64,000 nucleotides of DNA, taken from the NCBI GenBank assembly GCA_014654705.1, contig JACVZY010000110.1, positions 1 through 64,000 of the forward strand, read 5' to 3'. Shown in pieces: positions 19,118 to 28,192 of the stretch; the first letter of the stretch is position 1; every line of letters starts with the position of its first letter. The notes beneath the pieces are model-generated. The model saw only the letters and a program-made list of their open reading frames with translations. It made no database searches and was not told where the DNA came from. Source of the DNA: Ignavibacteria bacterium. GTDB taxonomy: Bacteria > Bacteroidota > Ignavibacteria > Kapaibacteriales > UBA4661. A program made the translations under genes and the position numbers.

Positions 19118-19525
19118 AGATTCACACAAAGAGGGGTGATAAAATTACTGCGTTGTTACAGGTTCATTTTCATCGTCCATAAGACCACTGCGCCCGTAAT
19201 TTACGCAAGCAAAGATATTCACGCAACTTTTCTGGCATACTTTCCTAGATTTTATGAAAAAAGAAAATGCAATGGAGCATTTACAATGCACTCGTCTGCC
19301 GCAGAGGTGATTATGAGCGCCGTCTATGCCATTTATTCTGCCGTTTGTGCAACAAAATCCATGCAAAAGCGTATTTTTTCGGATATTTGCGAGGCACATT
19401 TCTCAGGTTCTGCAATTTTCAACAAAGCCTACGTGCACCGAAAAATCCATAGTGTTCTTGAAAATGCTCGTACTTCTGTGATTTTTCATCCCAAAACCAC
19501 TTCGTCCAACAACAGCTCTATAAGT
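19118..19525. other. Divergent intergenic region
   Basis: This 408-base gap separates the chemoreceptor and DUF5686 genes, which are transcribed away from each other. An uninterrupted plus-strand frame runs through it in phase with the DUF5686 gene (from 19136), but its translation shows no signal peptide or domain before MLPIFSRF, so it is treated as untranslated leader and promoter DNA. No consensus promoter was recognised. Confidence 0.4.
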
Positions 19526-22375
19526 ATGCTCCCCATTTTTTCTCGCTTTCCTGTGCCTCATGCAAATACCTATCCTGCCTGCTATAAAGCCGTTATCGGC
19601 GTACTTCTCTTTTGTGCATTGGTGCATTTATCTGCCACAACCGCACCAGCCCAAGAAACCGCCCACAGTCAAATTGCCTCAAGTCGAATTATTGAAGGAA
19701 ATATTCTGGACAGCGCCACTGGTGAAGCTATTGTAGGAGCATCCGTGCGCATTATAGGGCGCAATGTGGGCACCTATTCCACAGCAAAAGGTTGGTTTCG
19801 CGTGCCCTTGCAGGAATCGAACGCTGCTCCTGTAACGCTTCGTGTTAGTTCGCTTGGCTACAAGCCTCTTGAATACAGACTTACTGGCGATAGCACTGCC
19901 GTGACGCTCAGACTTTCTACATCCCCCATCACTCTTGGCAGCGTCGAGGTTCGCGCTTTATCGGCGGAGGACATCGTGCGCCGTGCTATTGCTGTGCGGG
20001 CAGAGAATGCGGGTAATCTACTCTCAAGCACCAAAACATTGTACACCAAAATCAACGGCTTCGGTGCGTTCAAACTTCCCTTCCGCGACGAACAGCGTCA
20101 GCAAGCCATCGTCGAGACCATTGCACGAGTGGAGGACAACTACAAACCCACGCGGGAGCAAAAAACAACCATTCTGCAACGCCGCCAAACCGCGAATGTT
20201 CCCGTGCAGGACAATGTTTTTACCTACAACCAGTTTTTTAATTTTCAAGACGACAACATCAAAATTGGCTCGGCACGTCTCGTTACGCCACTTTCCGGTA
20301 CCGCACCAACCGTCTATCAATATGATTTTCTTGGGCAAAAGCCTGACGGGAACGGCGGCTTGGTTTTTCTCATCGGCTTCAAACCACGCTCGGCAGCATT
20401 TCCAGCATTTGAAGGGCAACTTTCCATTTCGGACAAAAATTACGCGCTCGTAGAAGCAAATTTTCGCCTGGTACACGTATCTATCCCCTTCGTTGAGAGC
20501 CTTAGCTATCAGCAAAAATTTACCGAATACACTGCCGCCGGACAAAACATCTGGATTCCAACGTATTTACACTTTCAACTCAAAGCCGCAACCCAAGCCG
20601 CAATGGGAGCAATCAAGGCATTTGGAGAGTTTAGCGCTCAAACGATTGTTCAGGACGTTACGATTAACGCCGCACCCGCGACTCTTTCCAGCGCTGGCGC
20701 TTCTTCTTCACAACATACTTTGCCAAACACTCCACCAAGCGTATCGAACCTTGCCCCGTCCAAAGTCAAAAAACTTTCTCCCAAAGCGACAATGACAGTG
20801 GTGGCAAACAATGCGGATTCCTCAACAGCAGAGTTTTGGGAGAAGAATTCGCTCTATGCCCTCTCTGCGGAAGAACTTGCCACGTATCGACGCGTGGACA
20901 GCGTACAGCTTGTGCAAGACAGCATCAAACGAGTAACACCACCCAAAACCGCCTCAGAACGCCGCTCAGGAACAACAATCAGCTTTAGTCTGTCAGTCGG
21001 TGGTGGCGGCATCGAAAGCGAAGACGACGAAAGTAGCGACCTGAACATCGACGCAAGCACCGGTTCTGGCAACAGCTCACGAAAAAAATCAGGTACAGCA
21101 AACAGCCCCAGTGCGGCAACCACGCCGCCCATGAGCGGTATGCTTCCCTTTTCACCGAATGGATTGTTCCCTATCAGCATCACAACTGGTGCGACACTCG
21201 GAATAAACCCGATTCTGAATTTCACGCGCACCACCAATCTTTTCTATGGCATTGAGCTTTTGCCGCATTTGTACGACACGACGGGACGAAGTATTCTTGC
21301 CGTCAGTCTTCGCGGAGCATTGGATGGGAACACGCCTGAACGTCGTCGTTTTTGGGGTGAAGCGGGAGCTATGCTTGAGGTTTTCCAATGGGAGGACACA
21401 ATGACTGACGGTTCTGTGAACCTGTACGGAAGCGCATACTCACGCCTCAGCGCCATTCAGGAGCGCCGACTCGCTAGCACCCTCGCCCCGTTCAACGTCA
21501 ATCTTGATTATCTTGCGTTTGGTCATCATTTCGATTTCTACCGCGAGGACGGTTGGACAGCAGGTGCAGGGTTGGTTTTGGGCGGTTTACGCCTTTCTGC
21601 TTCGCGCTCGGAGGCACGAAATTTTTCGCTTGAAAATACTCCTGAACGCTCAAACGCTGGAGACCGCACTAATCTTGGCATACAAGCAGGTACGATTCGT
21701 GCCTGGCGCATGGATGCGGATTGGAATTACGGCGCAATTCTTTCCCCATTCACTCCGCTTTCCAGTGAGCGGGTGCAGTTTGGGATAAAAGTTGCCGCCG
21801 AACTTGGTGATGAAAGTACAAGTGCTGTTTCGTACTCCAAAGCCGAAGCAGGCGCATTCCTGCTGCTCCCAACCTTTGCCACCGGATATTCGCCGATGGC
21901 TTTTCTCCTCACACTTTCGAACGGTCTGGCAAGCGCGTCAACGCCCATTCAGAAGCAGTTCGTGGCAATGCGGCGGTATGCCGTTCTGGGCGCAACGCAC
22001 GACCTGATGAGTACTCCTGTCAATGCTTTTGGTGGTACGCAATTTGCTCAAGCGCGGCTGGAACATAACTTCAGCGACCTGTGGTGGCGGGCGTTACGTC
22101 TGCCGCTTATCCGTGAGCGAGGTTTGGAACTCAGCATTTTTGCCAATGCCGCGTGGTACGCCAACACCTCCACAACCGCAGAAATCCTCCGCTCGCCCCC
22201 AAGCGGCAGCGCGTACAGCGAAGTTGGATTTGGCATAGACCGTATTCCGACTTTTGTACTGGATTTCTTATTTCTGAGATTTGATGCCGCTTGGGGACTT
22301 GGCGACCATGCCGTCAATTCTCAGGGGGTTCGGAATTTTGGATTTACCGTTTCTACCCATATTTCGTTGCAATAG
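19526..22375 (+). CDS. DUF5686 outer-membrane protein with carboxypeptidase-like regulatory domain
   Basis: The ATG at 19526 is chosen because it begins a signal peptide (MLPIFSRFPV..., hydrophobic core GVLLFCALVHL, cleavage near APAQE). The 949-residue protein starts with a CarboxypepD_reg-like beta-sandwich (GNILDSATGEAIVGASVRI, YSTAKGWFRVPL, LRVSSLGYKPLEYRL). A DUF5686 region follows (EDIVRRAIAVRAENAGN onward). A Ser/Ala/Pro-rich spacer (about 495-620) precedes a C-terminal beta-barrel-like half with alternating aromatic strands, ending in VSTHISLQ. This domain order is typical of Bacteroidota outer-membrane proteins of unknown role. It is monocistronic as far as can be seen. Confidence 0.85.
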   Translation: MLPIFSRFPVPHANTYPACYKAVIGVLLFCALVHLSATTAPAQETAHSQIASSRIIEGNILDSATGEAIVGASVRIIGRNVGTYSTAKGWFRVPLQESNAAPVTLRVSSLGYKPLEYRLTGDSTAVTLRLSTSPITLGSVEVRALSAEDIVRRAIAVRAENAGNLLSSTKTLYTKINGFGAFKLPFRDEQRQQAIVETIARVEDNYKPTREQKTTILQRRQTANVPVQDNVFTYNQFFNFQDDNIKIGSARLVTPLSGTAPTVYQYDFLGQKPDGNGGLVFLIGFKPRSAAFPAFEGQLSISDKNYALVEANFRLVHVSIPFVESLSYQQKFTEYTAAGQNIWIPTYLHFQLKAATQAAMGAIKAFGEFSAQTIVQDVTINAAPATLSSAGASSSQHTLPNTPPSVSNLAPSKVKKLSPKATMTVVANNADSSTAEFWEKNSLYALSAEELATYRRVDSVQLVQDSIKRVTPPKTASERRSGTTISFSLSVGGGGIESEDDESSDLNIDASTGSGNSSRKKSGTANSPSAATTPPMSGMLPFSPNGLFPISITTGATLGINPILNFTRTTNLFYGIELLPHLYDTTGRSILAVSLRGALDGNTPERRRFWGEAGAMLEVFQWEDTMTDGSVNLYGSAYSRLSAIQERRLASTLAPFNVNLDYLAFGHHFDFYREDGWTAGAGLVLGGLRLSASRSEARNFSLENTPERSNAGDRTNLGIQAGTIRAWRMDADWNYGAILSPFTPLSSERVQFGIKVAAELGDESTSAVSYSKAEAGAFLLLPTFATGYSPMAFLLTLSNGLASASTPIQKQFVAMRRYAVLGATHDLMSTPVNAFGGTQFAQARLEHNFSDLWWRALRLPLIRERGLELSIFANAAWYANTSTTAEILRSPPSGSAYSEVGFGIDRIPTFVLDFLFLRFDAAWGLGDHAVNSQGVRNFGFTVSTHISLQ

Positions 22376-22745
22376 TGAGGCGTTCTTTTTCGATATCGTA
22401 GCTCAATGGTCTTGCCTACAATAGCTCCCGATACATATCAGCCATAATTTCATGCTGCCGCATCAAAATTTCCGTCGGGAGGGTTATTTGAATTATGGCT
22501 TTCGTAAACAAACTAAGGTACTAACGGGGGTCCGTATAAATACTGGCTTCGCCTTGTCAACGGAACTTCCGTTTGAGCTTAAAAGAGTAACTTTTGTGAA
22601 AATTATATGAATCAATGTTCTGCACCAATACTAAGTTCAGCCTCAGAAATGTGCAGATGAAGCCCCGAACTTTTTGTATTTTGCGGACATTCATTCAATG
22701 CCCACTTGAGGGTACTTTCTTTGCACAATTCTGTACGCTTTCCCC
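22376..22745. other. Intergenic region before ldcA
   Basis: A 370-base gap between two plus-strand genes. No frame with convincing protein features, no strong hairpin and no full TAnnTTTG promoter was found. TATTTTGC near 22678 is one base short of that consensus. The promoter of the downstream carboxypeptidase must lie here. Confidence 0.35.
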
Positions 22746-23822
22746 ATGAACCTATCGCGTCGCAATCTTTTCCGCACTGCCGCAGCCACGCTTGCCGCAG
22801 CAACACTCCCCGTTAGTGCTTTTGCTCAATCAAAAAAGAAACCCTCCTCTGCGGCAGCAAAAACGCCCAAGCTCATCAAGCCCAAAGCACTCCAAAGCGG
22901 CATGACGATTGGTCTTGTCTTTCCGGCAGGATGGACGAAAATGGAAGAAGTGGAAGCAGGAAAAGCCTACTTGGAGAAACTCGGCTACAAAGTACAAGTA
23001 GGTTCAAATGCCGGCAAACAGCTTGGATACTTATCCGCAACCGATAAAGAGCGGGCTGCGGAGTTCATGGCAGCCGTCGAAAACAAAGCGGTTGACGCAA
23101 TCATCTGCGCACGAGGTGGCTACGGCACGATGCGAATGCTTTCGCTGCTTGATTACACTTCCATTCGCAAGCACCCAAAAATTATTTCCGGCTATAGCGA
23201 TATTACCGCCCTTATCAATACCATCCACCAACGCACAGGACTCGTTTGTTTCCACGGTCCGGGAGCACTTGCTCCATGGCATGAATTTACTGAGAAAAGT
23301 TTTCTTGCCGTCACAACACCTCCGCAGCCCACTTCTGACGAGAAAAAAACAAAAAAGCAATATGAGCCTATCGTGATGCCACCGACCGAAGGCTGGAAAA
23401 CAATGACGGCGGGCAAAGCGCGTGGGCGCTTGATAGGCGGGAACCTGACGCTGCTTGCCACCACAACAGGTACACCACTCGAAATAGATACCAAAGGCGC
23501 GTTACTCTTTTTTGAAGATGTGACCGAAGAGCCGTACCGTATAGACCGCATGATTACACAACTTCTCTTGGCGGGCAAACTCCAATCCTGCAAAGGCATT
23601 GCCATCGGACAATTTACCAAGTGCGACGCAGAAGACGCGGCACATTCTTTTACCGTACAAGAAGTCTTGACCGACCGTCTGGCAGGGCTGGGTATTCCGA
23701 TTGCTACGGGCTTACAGTTCGGACACGTGCCGCAAAAATATACCTACCCTATTGGTGTTCAGGCGGAATTGGATGCGACGGCGGGAACGCTTACGCTGCT
23801 GGAATCGGCAATCCAGAGTTAG
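22746..23822 (+). CDS. ldcA: Exported LD-carboxypeptidase (muramoyltetrapeptide carboxypeptidase, peptidase S66)
   Basis: A 358-residue S66 serine peptidase. The N-terminus MNLSRRNLFRTAAATLAAAT has a twin-arginine-like SRRNLF motif and ends at SAFAQS, so export to the periplasm is likely, unlike the cytoplasmic E. coli enzyme. The catalytic Ser is Ser151 in SGYSDIT, the Glu is probably Glu257 in LLFFEDV, and the His is His327 in FGHVPQK. RGGYGTMR (123-130) is the usual nucleotide-binding-like turn. It removes the terminal D-Ala from cell-wall tetrapeptides during peptidoglycan recycling. A Lys/Ser/Ala linker (about 29-45) follows the signal. It stands alone, with a large hairpin 38 bases after its stop. 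Confidence 0.9.
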   Translation: MNLSRRNLFRTAAATLAAATLPVSAFAQSKKKPSSAAAKTPKLIKPKALQSGMTIGLVFPAGWTKMEEVEAGKAYLEKLGYKVQVGSNAGKQLGYLSATDKERAAEFMAAVENKAVDAIICARGGYGTMRMLSLLDYTSIRKHPKIISGYSDITALINTIHQRTGLVCFHGPGALAPWHEFTEKSFLAVTTPPQPTSDEKKTKKQYEPIVMPPTEGWKTMTAGKARGRLIGGNLTLLATTTGTPLEIDTKGALLFFEDVTEEPYRIDRMITQLLLAGKLQSCKGIAIGQFTKCDAEDAAHSFTVQEVLTDRLAGLGIPIATGLQFGHVPQKYTYPIGVQAELDATAGTLTLLESAIQS

Positions 23823-23860
23823 TGTCTGTGCGGGAAACGGAATTAAACTTTCAATCTCTT

Positions 23861-23911
23861 CAAACGTTCCAAATATTAATTCGCTTAAAGCGAACTTTTT
23901 TGGAACGTTTG
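23861..23911. repeat. Nested perfect inverted repeat after ldcA
   Basis: CAAACGTTCCAAA (23861-23873) and TTTGGAACGTTTG (23899-23911) are perfect 13-bp complements. Inside them TTCGCTT (23880-23886) pairs with AAGCGAA (23888-23894). On the plus strand it is followed by TTGTTG rather than a clean T-run, so it may be a weak terminator, an mRNA-protecting structure or a small mobile-element remnant. Shortly after, TTAGCATCATG occurs twice (23952-23962 and 23966-23976). Confidence 0.6.
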
Positions 23912-24274
23912 TTGTTGAATACCGTATAAGCATAGTAAGCGCACGACTTTTTTAGCATCATGTTGTTAGCATCATGCTTTCTCAGCGCCGCAACAAATGT
24001 ATCACAATCTCATTTTCAGTATGCAACCCTCAATTTTACTGCCTCACACGCACCACAACGCATCGCTTTTATTGGCAGCACTTGTAGAACCGCAGAAACA
24101 ATGGCTTCTTGAGCATACACCTTTTCAGCCGACCAGCTCACACAACCAGTTCCCGCTTACAATTCACACCCAAGCATCAAATTCTCAGGAAATGCAGTAT
24201 GGACGGGCTTCACAGGGTATTTTTTAAGGTGATTTCAGAGTATTTTTGATATTCTTTTGGGCAATTTCCGCCTC
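23912..24274. other. Intergenic region with a doubtful 76-codon frame
   Basis: The gap between the hairpin and the ABC permease gene contains a plus-strand frame at 23997-24227 (starting MYHNLIFSM). It has no recognisable domain, signal or convincing ribosome-binding site, and it is Gln/His/Ser rich. It is not called a gene. Nothing else was recognised. Confidence 0.25.
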
Positions 24275-25081
24275 TCATTTCACGTGGTCACTCACATTCC
24301 AGTACCACAGCGCCGTTCCATAACCAATACATCCCGTCACGGCAACAATTCCATAGTTCACCGCGCTCAAACCTGCTTTCATTTCGCCCGCCGCTCCACT
24401 GTATAAGCCCGGAATCGCCCACGGAAAGTACGTTCCGAAGCCCATTGCAGCAATAATTTGCGAAAAAACGAGCGTCAGAACGACGAATCCTAGCGGAGCC
24501 ATATAGCCTTTTCCCCACAGAGCACAAAGCGCAATCGGCGTATCCGCCAGCATCGTCAGAAAGACAGTTCCGGTATAAAGGCTTCCGTGCTCAAGCAGCA
24601 CAGCCGCGCTCCAATTCGGTAACTGTAGCACCGCGCCAATTCCTACGCCCAGCAGCACATTTGAGACCGCAAGAGCCACACACCAGAGAACATAGACCCC
24701 AAATTTTGCGCTGATAATAGTGGAGCGCGAAACAGGAAGCGCAAGCAGATCTTTTGCCGTGCCATCGGAGTATTCCCGCCCAAATAGCCATGCAGCGACA
24801 AAACCAAACATCAGCACCCCTCCAACGCCGACAGACTGCGTGAGCATGATAACCATGGACTTCCATTCCGCCGTCATGGACATCGCGGCGGCTTTGTTTT
24901 TCATCATTCCGGCTTGTGGCATCATCTCGGGATGCTGCAAAATTAACATAAAGATACCGCCCATGAGCGGCGCAAGAGCAAAGACGAGAAAGGTTATCCA
25001 CGTGATCGGTGAGCGCTTGTTTTTGAGCACTTCGGCGAGAAATGCTTGCGCGAACTGTTTGGGAAATGAGAGAGAAATCAT
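24275..25081 (-). CDS. ABC-2 type exporter permease
   Basis: The ATG at 25081 (MISLSFPKQF) gives 268 residues with six predicted membrane helices, starting with one at about 30-50 (WITFLVFALAPLMGGIFML). A segment YSDGTAKDLLALPVSR follows the second helix region; it is the typical cytoplasmic coupling turn of ABC-2 permeases. It should pair with the ATPase at 26415-27317 to form a multidrug or lipid exporter. It is the last gene of the operon TetR - ATPase - glycosyltransferase - permease, starting 7 bases after the glycosyltransferase stop. Confidence 0.87.
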   Translation of the reverse strand: MISLSFPKQFAQAFLAEVLKNKRSPITWITFLVFALAPLMGGIFMLILQHPEMMPQAGMMKNKAAAMSMTAEWKSMVIMLTQSVGVGGVLMFGFVAAWLFGREYSDGTAKDLLALPVSRSTIISAKFGVYVLWCVALAVSNVLLGVGIGAVLQLPNWSAAVLLEHGSLYTGTVFLTMLADTPIALCALWGKGYMAPLGFVVLTLVFSQIIAAMGFGTYFPWAIPGLYSGAAGEMKAGLSAVNYGIVAVTGCIGYGTALWYWNVSDHVK

Positions 25082-25088
25082 GGTTATT

Positions 25089-26411
25089 TTACGATAATTG
25101 ATTGATAGAATTGTATTTGAGTACGTTGCTGATAATTTGCACCGCATTCTGAACACCGCTCTCTGCTCGCAGTTTTTCGCCAATTTCTGACGCTTTTGCA
25201 ACCGCAGTAGGCTGAAGCGCCTCGCGCAAAGATGCCTCTAAACCGAGGGCACTCAATTTCTTTTTCGGAATAGGTTTTCCGCCCGCGCCCAGCTCCCATA
25301 CTCGCAGTCCCCATGCAGGTTGGTCGCCGGTATGAGGGATGATGACCGTTGGCTTGCCCGCAAGAAGCCCCGCCGCTGTCGTTCCTGCCCCGCCGTGATG
25401 CACCACCGCCGCCATGCGCGGAAACAGCCACGAATGCGGTGCAGAACTCAGCAAAAACACGTTTTTTGGTAATGTCGCAGATACCCCTTCAGGCAAGCTA
25501 CTCCATCCCAAGGCAATTACTGCCCGCCTTCCAAGACGCTCTACGGCTTGTACAACAATTTCCAGCGTCGTTTTGAATGTCGCGGCATCCTTGATACTAC
25601 CAAAACCCACGTACACTGGCGCTTCGCCATCCTCCAAAAACTGTACAAGGTCTGCGGGCGGCATCCAATCTGGCTCATTGGGAAGCATCCAGTATCCTGT
25701 AAGGGCAACGTTTTCCGACCAATCCGACGGGCGAGGAAATACGTGTCGGCTATACCCCATGAGAGTAAGCATTGTGCACGCGGCGCGGGTGCGGCTTGGT
25801 GGCATGAGTTTGGGAATATGCGATTTGCCCTGCCTTTTCCAAAACTCCTTTGCAGCACCATAGCCGAGCATCCAAAAAAGTTGCTCAAAAAGCGCATGAG
25901 AACTACGGTTCAGGACTCTGCCAACCAAACCATTCCAGCGTAGTTTCCCATAAAAGAGGATTGCGGGAAACTCTCGTGTGGCTGCAAATGGAAACGGACT
26001 TGCCATTATTGCCGGAAGACCTAGCTCCTGCGCCATCAGGAAAGCATTTTGCATTCCGGGATGAAAAATAACTGCTCCGACATTATTTTCCCCATTGCGC
26101 AGTGCGTCCCAGATTTCTTCCTGCACCTGCACCATTGTTTGTTTCAGCGCTTTCGAGCCTTCCAAGTGGCTCTTGGCGAAGGCAAGCGGACTGTCGCCCT
26201 TTGCCATGGCATGAACTTCTTGGTTGTCCATTATTTGTTGAATATCCACATTCAATGCGTGAAAGGGTATGCCGAAACTTTGCACAAACGCTGCTTCGTT
26301 CTTGGCAGAGATGATGAGCGGTTTGTATCCGGCTTGCTGCAAACCTAGCGCCAGTGCAAGAAATGGCTGCACGTCGCCACGTGTGCCAACAGACAGGAGG
26401 GCGATTTTCAT
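25089..26411 (-). CDS. UGT/MGT-type glycosyltransferase (GT1, sterol-glucosyltransferase-like)
   Basis: A 440-residue GT-B enzyme. The N-terminus MKIALLSVGTRGDVQPFLALA is the acceptor-domain start seen in sterol 3-beta-glucosyltransferases and macrolide or rhamnolipid-type enzymes. The C-terminal donor-binding domain has YVGFGSIKD, ALGWSSLPEG and VVHHGGAGTTAAGLLAGKP followed by DQPAWGLRVWELG. It should transfer a sugar from a UDP- or TDP-donor to a lipid, sterol-like or polyketide acceptor. It sits between the ATPase and permease genes of an ABC exporter with gaps of 3 and 7 bases, so glycosylation and export of one compound, or of a toxin to be detoxified, is the natural inference. Confidence 0.9.
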   Translation of the reverse strand: MKIALLSVGTRGDVQPFLALALGLQQAGYKPLIISAKNEAAFVQSFGIPFHALNVDIQQIMDNQEVHAMAKGDSPLAFAKSHLEGSKALKQTMVQVQEEIWDALRNGENNVGAVIFHPGMQNAFLMAQELGLPAIMASPFPFAATREFPAILFYGKLRWNGLVGRVLNRSSHALFEQLFWMLGYGAAKEFWKRQGKSHIPKLMPPSRTRAACTMLTLMGYSRHVFPRPSDWSENVALTGYWMLPNEPDWMPPADLVQFLEDGEAPVYVGFGSIKDAATFKTTLEIVVQAVERLGRRAVIALGWSSLPEGVSATLPKNVFLLSSAPHSWLFPRMAAVVHHGGAGTTAAGLLAGKPTVIIPHTGDQPAWGLRVWELGAGGKPIPKKKLSALGLEASLREALQPTAVAKASEIGEKLRAESGVQNAVQIISNVLKYNSINQLS

Positions 26412-26414
26412 AGC

Positions 26415-27317
26415 TTAATTCTGGTGAATGGTTCGTAAAAAATAATGCTCCAAATCTTCCTCCACAACTGATAGATACTGCGGCGGCAAGTTTGCCGCAA
26501 CACAGAGCGTAGCAATATCTTCGGGATGCTGAAGTGCGCGTTGGTCTTTGGTATGCAAACAATTTTCACCGTTCAAAACGACTTCAAAACCACGCTCCTG
26601 CAGAAGCTTCATAGTTGCTTGATTGTCACCGGTACGAATAAGTAATTCTCGTTCCAACAAATCACTCAAATCTCTCGTAAAGACTTGTTTCAGAAGCCTT
26701 CCCGCGTGAATAATCCCGATGCGTGTGGCGAGTTTTGCCATCTCGCTTAAAATATGGCTCGAAAGAAAAACGGTCGTGCCGCTTCGCGTCAATTCTTGGA
26801 GCATTTCCCGCACCTCCTGTATTCCTGCGGGGTCTAAGCCGTTGATGGGTTCGTCAAGCAGCAGTAATTTTGGTTTGTGCATAAGCGCCTTGGCAAGTCC
26901 CAGACGCTGCACATTGCCAAGGGAGAGATGCTTCACTTGTTTATCGCGGTACTGCGTTAGGTGCAGACGCTCAATCACCTCATTCACGACGTTCTTACTA
27001 AAAATGCCGCGCAGGCGGGCAATGATTTCCAGATTTTCCCACACCGACAAGTCGGGATAAGCGTGCGGGGTTTCGACCATGTATCCCACATCATTCCAGA
27101 TGTCCGACTTACGGGTGAGGTCTTTACCAAAGAGTGTAATCGAGCCGCTTGTGGGGGCAATCATGCCGAGCAGCATACGAATGGTCGTGGTTTTCCCTGC
27201 ACCGTTCAGCCCCAGAAAGCCGTAAATTTCTCCTTCGGCAACCGTGAGCGAAAGCCCTTGGACAGCGCTGGCAGAACCGAATTTTTTGGTGAGATTTTGT
27301 GTTTGGATGATGTTCAT
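26415..27317 (-). CDS. ABC transporter ATP-binding protein (exporter type)
   Basis: A 300-residue ATPase: Walker A GLNGAGKTTT (36-45), Q-loop near GYMVETPHAYPDL, signature LSLGNVQRLGLAKAL, Walker B KLLLLDEPINGLDP, and the H-loop SSHILSEM. The signature has LSLGN in place of LSGGQ, a modest deviation seen in some ABC-2 ATPases. The C-terminal 80 residues are the accessory region of drug/lantibiotic-type exporters. The gene follows the TetR stop codon by 2 bases and is followed by the glycosyltransferase after 3 bases, so all four genes of the run should be translated from one mRNA. Confidence 0.93.
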   Translation of the reverse strand: MNIIQTQNLTKKFGSASAVQGLSLTVAEGEIYGFLGLNGAGKTTTIRMLLGMIAPTSGSITLFGKDLTRKSDIWNDVGYMVETPHAYPDLSVWENLEIIARLRGIFSKNVVNEVIERLHLTQYRDKQVKHLSLGNVQRLGLAKALMHKPKLLLLDEPINGLDPAGIQEVREMLQELTRSGTTVFLSSHILSEMAKLATRIGIIHAGRLLKQVFTRDLSDLLERELLIRTGDNQATMKLLQERGFEVVLNGENCLHTKDQRALQHPEDIATLCVAANLPPQYLSVVEEDLEHYFLRTIHQN

Positions 27318-27319
27318 TC

Positions 27320-28012
27320 TTACGTCCTTTTTCGTTGAGAGTGGGTCTTTTTTGTCTTGGTTATCATACCGTTTTTCAACAAAGAAGCCAGTTCTTTTGC
27401 CACTTTCAGTACTTGATTTTCCCCCAGTTCCAGAATCGGCTTTCGCTCACGGATATTCGCACGAATGTCTATCCCGAAGCGATAGGCGAGATAATCATAC
27501 ATTCCGGCTTGGAGGTGAAAAATGCTGTGTGCCATGAGCTGCGTGTCAATATCAGCGCGAATAACGCCGCGCTTTTGCTCCACCTCAAGCATTTGCACGA
27601 GCACGCTCACAATTTGATTGCGCAGCTCCAATTGCGTTTCACGGACTTCCTCGTGCTGCTCCTGCAACGCCTTGTAGGAAAGCGCACCAAAGAGAGGATA
27701 CTTGAGGTCGAAAGCAAGTTTTTCCTGAAAATTCCTGACGAGTAATTCAAAAAAATCGCCCTGCTCTTCGTGCAAAACAATACCTTCATGCTTGAGGCGA
27801 AGCTGTATGCCGTAGTTCAGCACGTAGCGGTAAAGCGATAGTTTGCTATCGAAGTACCGATAAAAACTGCCCTTGGCGATGCCAATGCGCTTGATAATTT
27901 CCGAAAGCGATGCACTCTCATAATCCTTTAGGGCAAATTCTTCCGCAGCCGCCATCACGACTGTTTCTTGGCGGTCTGGGGGAAGATTGGTAAATGTTGA
28001 TAAAGCTATCAT
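27320..28012 (-). CDS. TetR/AcrR-family transcriptional regulator
   Basis: A 230-residue TetR protein. The helix-turn-helix lies at about 31-52 (SLSEIIKRIGIAKGSFYRYF), preceded by an N-terminal helix (DRQETVVMAAAEEF), with a larger helical ligand domain behind it. It is the first gene of the exporter operon and should repress it until a ligand binds. A GACC-N4-GGTC palindrome lies 47-62 bases upstream of its start and is a good operator candidate, implying autoregulation. Confidence 0.9.
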   Translation of the reverse strand: MIALSTFTNLPPDRQETVVMAAAEEFALKDYESASLSEIIKRIGIAKGSFYRYFDSKLSLYRYVLNYGIQLRLKHEGIVLHEEQGDFFELLVRNFQEKLAFDLKYPLFGALSYKALQEQHEEVRETQLELRNQIVSVLVQMLEVEQKRGVIRADIDTQLMAHSIFHLQAGMYDYLAYRFGIDIRANIRERKPILELGENQVLKVAKELASLLKNGMITKTKKTHSQRKRT

Positions 28013-28058
28013 AACGAGGTTTTTAATATTGCGACTAATTGGTAGCGACTACTTATAC

Positions 28059-28074
28059 GCGACCATACGGTCGC
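28059..28074. promoter_or_regulatory. Candidate TetR operator palindrome
   Basis: GCGACCATACGGTCGC: six-base arms GCGACC/GGTCGC around ATAC. GACC...GGTC is a frequent half-site type of TetR repressors. A weaker related motif GTAGCGACTAC (28042-28052) lies closer to the gene. The position just upstream of the TetR-ABC operon supports the assignment. Confidence 0.5.
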
Positions 28075-28137
28075 AAGTTGCAAAAAAAAATTTGAATTGA
28101 AGCAAATTTTCTTCTGTGTTTGGAGATAAACAAAAAA

Positions 28138-28169
28138 AACGCCCACCAAACCTAGATTTAGTGGGCGTT
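28138..28169 (-). terminator. Intrinsic terminator of the DoxX-like gene
   Basis: AACGCCCAC (28138-28146) pairs with GTGGGCGTT (28161-28169). On the minus strand the stem is followed by a run of T (A-run at 28132-28139 on plus). The loop contains AAACCTAGATTTA, the same core as the terminator at 34958-34991. It is 24 bases past the stop at 28193. Confidence 0.8.
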
Positions 28170-28192
28170 GGCAGCATAAACAACAGATAACT

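Noticed and set aside
19136-19525. N-terminal extension of the DUF5686 protein
   Set aside because: The in-frame stretch has no signal or domain, and a clear signal peptide begins at 19526.
22670-22690. TATTTTGC as promoter of ldcA
   Set aside because: One base is missing from the TAnnTTTG pattern and no -33 element is present at the expected distance.
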